From: Prolixibacteraceae bacterium
Lineage (GTDB): Bacteria > Bacteroidota > Bacteroidia > Bacteroidales > Prolixibacteraceae
DNA length: 6,417 nucleotides
Assembly: GCA_027858145.1 (NCBI GenBank)
Contig: JAQIDF010000313.1
Location: forward strand, 1 to 6,417
Reading direction: 5' to 3'
In this document: piece by piece, positions 1 to 5,419 of the stretch
How positions within the stretch are numbered: position 1 is the stretch's first letter
Layout of the letters: each line of letters starts with the position of its first letter
Position numbers and translations under genes: made by a program
The notes under the pieces: model-generated
Seen by the model: the letters and a program-made list of their open reading frames with translations, nothing else
Database searches by the model: none
Told to the model about the DNA's origin: nothing

Positions 1-250
1 GTAAAAGTTTTCGTGTATTTAGTCCAAACTGATTGGTTTCGGTTAAACAAACTCCATAATAATATTGAAAGATGGCTTCGTTGGGGTATAACTTGTGAAG
101 CTCATCAAAATGAGGAAGAGCCTCAGCGTACTTTTCGTCTTTAAAAAGTTCTTTGGCTAGTGTTTCGTTACTTTGTGCCAATGAAATGTTTAGTGAAAAG
201 AACAAAACAAATCCCATTAATAATGTGTTCAATATTACGTATTTGTTCAT
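1..250 (-). CDS. Partial exported protein with TPR-like N-terminus (C-terminus off left edge)
   Basis: Reading the minus strand from the ATG at 250-248 gives 83 open codons with no stop before the window edge. Residues 1-26 look like a signal peptide: MNKY, then a hydrophobic core (VILNTLLMGFVLFFSL), then SLA before Gln, a common signal peptidase I site in Bacteroidota. Residues 27-75 alternate helix-forming segments (ETLAKELFKDEKYAEALPHF, then a Y-P-N turn, then IFQYYYGVCLTE) in the A-x-x-x-F-x-x-x-x-Y-x-x-A pattern of a tetratricopeptide repeat. In Bacteroidota such starts often belong to TPR/PD40/OmpA-type envelope proteins, but those later domains are outside the window, so the role is unknown. 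It is divergent from bcp, with 94 bp between the start codons. No Shine-Dalgarno sequence is visible. The frame is certain from the signal peptide and TPR pattern; the full identity is not. Confidence 0.85.
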   Translation of the reverse strand, partial: MNKYVILNTLLMGFVLFFSLNISLAQSNETLAKELFKDEKYAEALPHFDELHKLYPNEAIFQYYYGVCLTETNQFGLNTRKLL

Positions 251-344
251 GTTGATATTTTTCAGATTATGAATGAATACTATGTGTTAGTGTTTAAGCA
301 TGTAAAAATACAAAAACTAAAGTGATTATTTAAAATTTTAAGTT
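251..344. promoter_or_regulatory. Divergent intergenic spacer between TPR gene and bcp
   Basis: This 94-bp, very A/T-rich spacer separates two divergent start codons and must hold, or lie next to, the promoters for both the minus-strand TPR gene and the bcp-recA pair. I see no perfect Bacteroidota -7 element (TAnnTTTG) on either strand. The nearest is TAGTTTTTG on the minus strand (319-311), which has one extra base in the spacer. No LexA-like palindrome and no Shine-Dalgarno sequence is evident before bcp. The assignment as a promoter region rests on gene arrangement, not on a recognised motif. Confidence 0.45.
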
Positions 345-806
345 ATGTCGAAACTAAAAAAAGGTGATATTGCTCTCGATTTTAAGGGGGTTAATCAAAA
401 TGGTGAACAAATTTCTTTGTCAAATTACAGTGGGAAGAAAGTTATTTTATATTTTTACCCAAAAGATAGCACTCCCGGATGCACTACTGAGGCATGCAAT
501 CTGAATGACAGTTATGATATGTGGTTGTCGAAAGGTTATGAGGTAATAGGTGTTAGTCCCGACAGTGTGGCTTCTCATAAAAAGTTTGCTGAAAAGTATA
601 AACTGAACTTTAATTTGATTGCCGACACCGAAAAAGAAATTTTACAGCAATATGGGGCCTGGGGCGAAAAGAAGATGTACGGCAAAACCTATATGGGCGT
701 TTTGCGAACAACCTTTGTTGTTGATGAAGAAGGCCGTATTGTTGATGTTTTTGAAAAAGTAAAAACCAAAGATCATACAAATCAAATATTAAGCACTCTC
801 GAATAA
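345..806 (+). CDS. bcp: Thioredoxin-dependent thiol peroxidase (Bcp/PrxQ-type peroxiredoxin)
   Basis: A complete 153-aa cytoplasmic peroxiredoxin of the Bcp/PrxQ subfamily, close to the usual length of about 155 aa. It reduces hydrogen peroxide and organic hydroperoxides using electrons from thioredoxin. The active site reads PKDSTPGCTTEAC: Pro39, Thr43 and the peroxidatic Cys46 form the conserved PxxxTxxC motif. Cys51, five residues later, is in the resolving-Cys position typical of atypical 2-Cys PrxQ enzymes. Arg121 in VLRTTFVVD is the expected conserved active-site arginine, and the thioredoxin fold continues to residue 153. There is no signal peptide. The start fits the family N-terminus (MSKLKKGDIALDF) and has an A/T-rich leader without Shine-Dalgarno. 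The stop lies one base before the recA ATG, so the two are almost certainly co-transcribed and probably translationally coupled. Nothing is missing or unusual in the protein. Confidence 0.96.
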   Translation: MSKLKKGDIALDFKGVNQNGEQISLSNYSGKKVILYFYPKDSTPGCTTEACNLNDSYDMWLSKGYEVIGVSPDSVASHKKFAEKYKLNFNLIADTEKEILQQYGAWGEKKMYGKTYMGVLRTTFVVDEEGRIVDVFEKVKTKDHTNQILSTLE

Positions 807-807
807 T

Positions 808-1827
808 ATGAGCGACGAAAAAGAAAAAGTTAACAAAGAAAAATTAAAAGCTCTTCAGTTAACCATGGACAAAATCGACAAGTCGTATGGCAAAGGATCG
901 ATTATGCGCATGGGTGACAGGGCGGTAGAAGATGTACCCGCAATTTCATCAGGTTCAATTGGTTTAGACGCTGCACTGGGTGTGGGCGGATTTCCAAAGG
1001 GGCGTGTTATTGAAATTTACGGGCCTGAATCTTCAGGAAAAACAACCCTTGCTATACACGCCATAGCAGAAGCTCAGAAAGCAGGAGGCATTGCAGCTAT
1101 TATCGATGCTGAGCATGCTTTCGACCCCTTTTATGCAAAAAAATTGGGTGTCGATACTGATGAATTACTGATTTCGCAACCCGATAATGGTGAGCAAGCC
1201 CTTGAGATTACCGATAATCTGATACGCTCAGGTGCAATTGATATTGTTGTAATCGACTCGGTTGCAGCGTTAACGCCGAAAGCTGAGATTGAAGGTGATA
1301 TGGGTGATTCAAGAATGGGTTTACAAGCCAGGCTCATGTCACAGGCGCTTCGCAAACTAACTGGTAACATCAGCCGTACTAAAACGTGCTGTGTTTTTAT
1401 TAACCAGTTGCGTGAAAAAATCGGGGTGATGTTCGGAAACCCGGAAACGACAACCGGTGGTAACGCTCTTAAATTTTATGCTTCAGTACGATTGGATATT
1501 CGTCGGATCGGGCAAATAAAGAACGGGGATGAGATAATGGGTAGCCATACACGTGTGAAAGTGGTAAAAAATAAAGTGGCCCCACCATTCAAGAAAGCTG
1601 AATTCGACATCATGTACGGTGAAGGCATTTCAAAAACAGGCGAAATTGTCGACCTTGGAGTTGATTACGGTATCGTGAAAAAAAGTGGATCGTGGTTCAG
1701 TTATGGAGATTCAAAATTGGGTCAGGGCCGTGAAGCTGTGAAAACGCTTATGAAAGATAATCCTGAACTGGCACATGAACTTGAAATGAAAATATTGGAA
1801 AAAATGACACACATTCCCGAGGAATAG
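808..1827 (+). CDS. recA: RecA recombinase
   Basis: A complete 339-aa RecA, the ATP-dependent strand-exchange protein for homologous recombination, repair and, where present, SOS co-protease activity. Visible landmarks: Walker A GPESSGKTT (72-80); catalytic Glu102 in DAEHAFD; Walker B ending in Asp150 (IVVIDSVAALTP); DNA-binding loop L1 around EGDMGDSRMG (162-171); the NQLR motif with the ATP-sensing Gln200; and loop L2 with the NPETTTGGNALKFYASVRLD signature (211-230). Positions run six ahead of E. coli RecA because of a longer N-terminus, yet the protein is shorter overall (339 against about 353) because the acidic C-terminal tail is cut back to a short IPEE end. The ATG at 808 follows the bcp stop with one base between. 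No separate promoter or SOS-type palindrome is visible near the start, so expression probably depends on the bcp promoter. A strong terminator begins 39 bp after the stop. Confidence 0.99.
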   Translation: MSDEKEKVNKEKLKALQLTMDKIDKSYGKGSIMRMGDRAVEDVPAISSGSIGLDAALGVGGFPKGRVIEIYGPESSGKTTLAIHAIAEAQKAGGIAAIIDAEHAFDPFYAKKLGVDTDELLISQPDNGEQALEITDNLIRSGAIDIVVIDSVAALTPKAEIEGDMGDSRMGLQARLMSQALRKLTGNISRTKTCCVFINQLREKIGVMFGNPETTTGGNALKFYASVRLDIRRIGQIKNGDEIMGSHTRVKVVKNKVAPPFKKAEFDIMYGEGISKTGEIVDLGVDYGIVKKSGSWFSYGDSKLGQGREAVKTLMKDNPELAHELEMKILEKMTHIPEE

Positions 1828-1865
1828 AACTTAAACGAGTTTCTAAATAATCGGCGATATTTTAT

Positions 1866-1922
1866 AATAAAAGCTTTCCTATGGTAAATGTTAATTATAC
1901 CATAGGAAAGCTTTTATTTTTT
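1866..1922 (+). terminator. Intrinsic terminator after recA, 21-bp perfect stem
   Basis: Bases 1866-1886 and 1898-1918 are perfect reverse complements (21 bp), separated by an 11-base loop (1887-1897). The core of the stem is AAGCTTTCCTATGGTA and its complement. The descending arm runs into a T tract (1917-1922), as expected for a Rho-independent terminator reading rightward. The ascending arm starts with an A-rich run, so the minus strand also shows T-rich sequence after the stem and the element may work weakly in both directions. It lies 39-95 bases after the recA stop and separates bcp-recA from the susCD locus. Confidence 0.92.
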
Positions 1923-1951
1923 GTGAAATTCATACGTTTAAAATTTATAAT

Positions 1952-1978
1952 TTGTTCCATAGCTTGATTCTAAATTTG
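1952..1978 (+). promoter_or_regulatory. Candidate Bacteroidota promoter (TTG ... TAAATTTG)
   Basis: TAAATTTG at 1971-1978 matches the -7 element TAnnTTTG exactly. A TTG at 1952-1954 sits 16 bases upstream, slightly closer than the usual spacing of about 17-23 for the -33 element. A transcript would begin near 1984, and would then either carry a 450-base leader to susC or end early as a small RNA. The motif lies inside the inverted repeat 1954-1961/1985-1992. Because the region is A/T-rich, chance matches are plausible, so confidence is low. Confidence 0.25.
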
Positions 1979-2093
1979 AGAACGTATGGAACTGCTTCGC
2001 TCTCACAAAAACTTCTTTTAATCATTGTCTTTGGCGAACTTTTGATTAAAAAAGTTCATGTTCGTTTTATAACAAGAAAAATATGTCTTGTAT
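1954..2093. repeat. Dyad-rich block: cluster of inverted repeats
   Basis: Several inverted repeats lie in a row. IR1 is GTTCCATA (1954-1961) with TATGGAAC (1985-1992), loop 23 bases. IR2 is AACTTCTTTTAATCA (2010-2024) with TGATTAAAAAAGTT (2043-2056), 14 pairs with one bulged base. An alternative to IR2 is GAACTTTT (2036-2043) with AAAAGTTC (2050-2057), which uses the same right arm, so the two cannot form together. IR3 is ACAAGA (2072-2077) with TCTTGT (2086-2091), followed by a short T run at 2094-2097. The block could be a structured RNA, an operator region or a dispersed intergenic repeat; the sequence alone does not decide. Each dyad is short and some could be chance in A/T-rich DNA. Confidence 0.4.
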
Positions 2094-2112
2094 GTTTTCT
2101 GGTAACGAAGGC

Positions 2113-2132
2113 TTTCTCTCTCTTTCTCTCTC
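2113..2132 (+). repeat. Tandem pyrimidine decamer TTTCTCTCTC x2
   Basis: Two exact, adjacent copies of TTTCTCTCTC form a 20-base homopyrimidine tract, with one further T before a G. It is non-coding and lies about 300 bases upstream of susC. Simple repeats of this kind can vary in copy number by slippage, but two copies are too few to claim phase variation. Confidence 0.6.
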
Positions 2133-2242
2133 TGTTTTTATAACTGCAAGTAAATCATAGCAATAGGTGTTGGGGTGTGTATTGTTTTACCTGTTTTTTG
2201 GGACGAAATTCTACTATTCTGGTATGATAAACATCTGTATTG

Positions 2243-2252
2243 GGAATATTCC
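2243..2252. promoter_or_regulatory. Short perfect palindrome GGAATATTCC, possible operator
   Basis: A 10-base perfect palindrome ends 26 bases upstream of the candidate -7 element at 2279-2286, so its centre would be roughly 40-45 bases before a start near 2291. That position suits an activator or repressor site. It does not extend beyond 10 bases and matches no operator I can name, so it may be chance. Confidence 0.15.
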
Positions 2253-2278
2253 TTAACGATGGCTATTCACCGAAACCA

Positions 2279-2286
2279 TACATTTG
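2279..2286 (+). promoter_or_regulatory. Candidate -7 promoter element TACATTTG upstream of susC
   Basis: TACATTTG matches the Bacteroidota -7 element TAnnTTTG at every defined base. It predicts transcription from about 2291 and a leader of roughly 143 bases before the susC ATG, which would include the small ORF at 2310-2414. A -33 TTG is not present at the usual distance; the nearest upstream TTG (2240-2242) is too far. It is the best-placed promoter candidate for susCD, but the missing -33 element could mean an activator or alternative sigma factor is needed, or that the match is chance. Confidence 0.35.
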
Positions 2287-2309
2287 AGATTGAAATTATT
2301 TACACAAAA

Positions 2310-2414
2310 ATGAAGCAAACAGAGAAACGAATAAGGTCACTCAAATATTATATCCTTTTAGGAATAATAGTATTTATAATACTGCTATTAGCGATAATAG
2401 AATATATATTTTAA
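2310..2414 (+). CDS. Possible 34-aa single-span membrane peptide upstream of susC
   Basis: An ATG at 2310 opens 34 codons ending with TAA at 2412-2414, 19 bases before the susC start. The product has a basic N-terminus (MKQTEKRIRSLK) followed by about 20 hydrophobic residues (YYILLGIIVFIILLLAIIEY), the layout of a small inner-membrane protein with its N-terminus in the cytoplasm. The same frame is open upstream to a GTG at 2175, giving 79 codons, but that extension has no recognisable character and would start before the candidate promoter at 2279. I do not recognise a family. Against it: isoleucine is encoded mostly by ATA, and hydrophobic ORFs arise easily in A/T-rich spacer DNA. It could be a leader peptide of the susCD transcript or simply non-coding. 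Confidence 0.3.
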   Translation: MKQTEKRIRSLKYYILLGIIVFIILLLAIIEYIF

Positions 2415-2433
2415 TAATCAATAGCTAACTAAT

Positions 2434-5406
2434 ATGACAATAACTTACTCTATGAAAAATTTTATTAGAAAACTCTCAGCAGTTTCATTATTGATAATAA
2501 TGTCTCTGGGTGTTTTTGCACAAACTTCGGTTACAGGTACTGTAACTTCTGAATCTGATAATGAAGGATTACCGGGAGTTAACATTGTTGTTAAAGGTAC
2601 AACACGGGGTGTAATTACAAATGTTGATGGTAAATACGCCATTGATGTTGATAGCCCGGATGATGTTCTGGTTTTTTCGATGATTGGAATGCAGGCAAAA
2701 GAAAGGGTTGTCGGCAATCGAAACGTAATTGACGTATCACTGGCAGAAAGCCGCATAGGTCTCGACGAGGTTGTGGTTGTCGGTTATGGTACTATGAAGA
2801 AGAGTGATTTAACTGGTTCGATTGTTTCTATGGACGAAGAGCAAATGACCGAAACAAAGTCGAACAATGTTCTGGAATCATTGCAGGGTAAAGCTGCCGG
2901 AGTTGATATTCAGCGCAGCAGTGGCCGCTCAGGCGGAGGTGTAGATATCCTTATCCGGGGAAGCCGCTCGCTTTCAGCATCAAATTCTCCGCTGGTTATT
3001 GTTGACGGGATACCTTATGGCGACGATATTGATATTAATCCCGCCGATATCGAGTCGATTGAAATACTGAAAGATGTTTCTTCTACCGCTATTTACGGTT
3101 CACGCGGAGCTAATGGTGTAATACTAATTACGACCAAAAAAGGCAGCAGCGATGTTTCTAAAGTATATTTCAGTGCTTACTATGGAGTTACCGAACCTTT
3201 CCAAAAAGTGCCGGTATTTGATCGCGAAGGTTACATTAATGCAAAAATTGATGCGAACCGTTCGATTGACGACTGGGGGGCAGATCCGATTATTGAAAAT
3301 GTTTTCTCTGGTGATGAGCAGACCGGTTATGAGGATGGTACGTACACCGATTGGCAGGATATAGTTACTCAACTAGGAACCCGTCAAAGTTATCATGTTG
3401 GTTTTATGGGCGGCAACGATAAGTTTACTTACAACACTTCAATAAGCTATTATGATGAAGAAGGCGTTGTGTTAGCCGATGAATTTCGCAGAATGACCTA
3501 TAAACTTAACCTTGAAGGAAAAGTTACAGAAGATATCACTGTTGGGGGTTCTTCAATATTAACATTTAAAGAACGAAACGGGCGCGGACCTCGTTATATT
3601 GATGCGGTTTTAGGCTCACCAATATGTGAACCTTACGATTCGCTTGGGAATTATATTTATCAGCCAAACTTCGCAAATCCAAGGAAAAGCCCGCTGGCTC
3701 AAACCAAAGATGAAGTGAACGATCGAACAACGCGCATCTTCAATACATTTTATGCGCAGGTACAATTGTCGCCAAATTTATCATTCAGGACGAATGCCGG
3801 GGTTGATATGGATTTTAACCGTTACGGGTACATGTACCCACAACAGTCAGAAGACGAAGGATACAGCGAGTCGGGGTCCAATATTAGTCATGATATTTCG
3901 TATACCTGGACGAATTTGCTGAATTATACAAATTCATTTGGTAAAACCAACTTGGGTGTAACGCTTGGCCAGGAGGCTCATTACAGCCGCGATGAGTATT
4001 ATTCGCTTTATGGTATTCGTCAGGATTTTGAACGTAGCTTGTGGTATAATCTTACAACCAATAAAGACCAACAGATAACAAGTAACCTTGTTGAACAATC
4101 AATGTTGTCTTTCTTCGGAAGGGTGAACTACAATTACGATAATAAATATTTGTTGAATGTTACTGGAAGATACGATGGTGCTTCACAGTTGGCTGAGGGT
4201 AATAAATGGGACTTCTTCCCATCGGCCAGTGGTGCATGGCGGGTTTCCAGCGAAGAATTCATGAAGGATATATCTCAAATAAGTAACCTTAAACTTCGTG
4301 TTGGTTATGGTGTGTCGGGAAACTCTTCGGTTGACCCATACGGAACAGCAGCGGCATTGAATGCAAACCCGCTTTACGTTCAATTTGGTGAGCCGGGTGC
4401 CGAAGTTACTGAATTCGGTTATCGTCCTAATTCGCTTTCAAGTAAGACATTAAAATGGGAGACAACCCACTCGACGAATCTCGGAATTGACCTTGGTTTA
4501 TTTGATAACCGCGTTGTCGCTAACTTTGATTTGTTTTGGTCGCACACTTACGACCTGCTTTTATCTGACAAGTTGCCACTTTCTTCCGGTTTTTTTAATG
4601 TAATGACCAATGCCGGTGAAACCAAAAGTAATGGTATCGAGCTTAATTTGTCAACAGTAAATATCGATGCCGGTAGATTTAAGTGGACCTCAGCACTAAC
4701 GTTTTCAAAAATATCAGATGAGATTGTTGCACTTACCTCTGGGGTAATGCGCGATGTAGGTAATCAGTGGTTTGTTGGGGAACCCCTGAAAGTGATTTAC
4801 GATTATAAAAAAGAAGGCGTTTGGCAACTTGATGAACAAGAACAAGCCAATGCTGCAGGAAGTTTTGTAGGGCATATTAAGGTAGAAGATACCAACAACG
4901 ATGAGGCAGTAAATGTTGATGACCGGATAATTCTCGGTCAGCGCGACCCGAAATGGACTGGTAGTTTTATAAATACGTTTAAATATAATGGTTTTGATTT
5001 AACAGTTAATCTTTACGCCCGTATGGGGCATATGATCGATGCCAGCGCTTATGCTTTCGATCCACGTATGTACGATAACCAGCTTGAGATCAATTATTGG
5101 ACACCCAATAATCCAACAAATGAATATCCTCGTTTGGATGCTTCGTTGGCTGAGATGGATTATGAGTACACACTTCGTTACAAAGATGGCTCATTTATGA
5201 AAATGAAAAACCTGACATTGGGTTACACGCTGCCAACTGATCTGGTTTCGAGAGCTAAAATGTCGAAAGTGAGGATTTACTTCAGCTCAAGTAACCCTTT
5301 CATTTTATACACAAATCTTGATGAAGGTATTGATCCTGAAAATGGCGGTAGTTATAACTGGCCGCTTGCCCGTACTTTCATTTTCGGAATAAATGTAGAA
5401 TTCTAA
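2434..5406 (+). CDS. SusC/RagA-family TonB-dependent outer-membrane transporter
   Basis: A complete 990-aa SusC-type transporter, which imports oligosaccharides, peptides or similar ligands across the outer membrane using TonB/proton-motive energy. In order: signal peptide (FIRKLSAVSLLIIMSLGVFA, cleavage before Gln30); CarboxypepD_reg-like beta-sandwich (about 32-109, with LPGVNIVVKGT and GKYAIDV); TonB-box-like segment LDEVVVVGYGTMKK (110-123); plug domain (about 124-237) with VDGIPYGDD (190-198), DIESIEILKD and the SusC signature AIYGSRGANGVILITTKKG (219-237); then a 22-strand-type barrel to the C-terminal Phe990, the usual BAM recognition residue. A Ca-loop-like DTNNDEAVNVDDR lies at 819-831. 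No STN domain is present, so FecR/sigma signalling is unlikely. The ATG at 2434 has the better A-rich upstream context; an in-frame ATG at 2452 (MKNFIRK) would give a more compact signal peptide and is a real alternative. The SusD partner starts 13 bases downstream. The substrate cannot be inferred. Confidence 0.97.
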   Translation: MTITYSMKNFIRKLSAVSLLIIMSLGVFAQTSVTGTVTSESDNEGLPGVNIVVKGTTRGVITNVDGKYAIDVDSPDDVLVFSMIGMQAKERVVGNRNVIDVSLAESRIGLDEVVVVGYGTMKKSDLTGSIVSMDEEQMTETKSNNVLESLQGKAAGVDIQRSSGRSGGGVDILIRGSRSLSASNSPLVIVDGIPYGDDIDINPADIESIEILKDVSSTAIYGSRGANGVILITTKKGSSDVSKVYFSAYYGVTEPFQKVPVFDREGYINAKIDANRSIDDWGADPIIENVFSGDEQTGYEDGTYTDWQDIVTQLGTRQSYHVGFMGGNDKFTYNTSISYYDEEGVVLADEFRRMTYKLNLEGKVTEDITVGGSSILTFKERNGRGPRYIDAVLGSPICEPYDSLGNYIYQPNFANPRKSPLAQTKDEVNDRTTRIFNTFYAQVQLSPNLSFRTNAGVDMDFNRYGYMYPQQSEDEGYSESGSNISHDISYTWTNLLNYTNSFGKTNLGVTLGQEAHYSRDEYYSLYGIRQDFERSLWYNLTTNKDQQITSNLVEQSMLSFFGRVNYNYDNKYLLNVTGRYDGASQLAEGNKWDFFPSASGAWRVSSEEFMKDISQISNLKLRVGYGVSGNSSVDPYGTAAALNANPLYVQFGEPGAEVTEFGYRPNSLSSKTLKWETTHSTNLGIDLGLFDNRVVANFDLFWSHTYDLLLSDKLPLSSGFFNVMTNAGETKSNGIELNLSTVNIDAGRFKWTSALTFSKISDEIVALTSGVMRDVGNQWFVGEPLKVIYDYKKEGVWQLDEQEQANAAGSFVGHIKVEDTNNDEAVNVDDRIILGQRDPKWTGSFINTFKYNGFDLTVNLYARMGHMIDASAYAFDPRMYDNQLEINYWTPNNPTNEYPRLDASLAEMDYEYTLRYKDGSFMKMKNLTLGYTLPTDLVSRAKMSKVRIYFSSSNPFILYTNLDEGIDPENGGSYNWPLARTFIFGINVEF

Positions 5407-5419
5407 AAAACACATAACA

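Larger units (their letters stand above)
1923..2309. other. Non-coding A/T-rich spacer between recA terminator and susC leader
   Basis: About 390 bases hold no gene I can support. The rightward ORF from a TTG at 1952 to 2143 (63 codons) has low-complexity hydrophobic content and ends in a product of the CT-repeat. The ORF opening with GTG at 2175 has an N-terminal half without recognisable character. What can be seen is a block of inverted repeats (1954-2093), a tandem decamer (2113-2132), a short palindrome GGAATATTCC (2243-2252) and two TAnnTTTG motifs (1971-1978 and 2279-2286), listed separately. No tRNA, CRISPR array or transposase remnant was recognised. Confidence 0.6.

Noticed and set aside
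1131..1370. Minus-strand ORF inside recA
   Set aside because: It is a shadow of the recA coding frame, whose motifs are intact throughout.
1952..2143. 63-codon rightward ORF starting at TTG
   Set aside because: It has a rare start codon and a low-complexity hydrophobic product, its C-terminus comes from the CT repeat, and it overlaps inverted repeats. No family features are visible.
2175..2309. Upstream extension (GTG start) of the small ORF ending at 2414
   Set aside because: The extra 45 codons show no recognisable character and would begin upstream of the best promoter candidate. The ATG at 2310 gives a more sensible membrane-peptide start.
2445..2756. Minus-strand ORF opposite the susC signal peptide and N-terminal domain
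   Set aside because: It is a shadow of a clearly coding SusC N-terminus and has no features of its own.
3124..3372. Overlapping ORFs on both strands within susC (minus 3124-3372, plus 3152-3364)
   Set aside because: Both are out of frame with the intact SusC barrel and have no recognisable product.
4183..4383. Minus-strand ORF within susC
   Set aside because: It is a shadow frame with a cysteine- and arginine-rich, unstructured-looking product.
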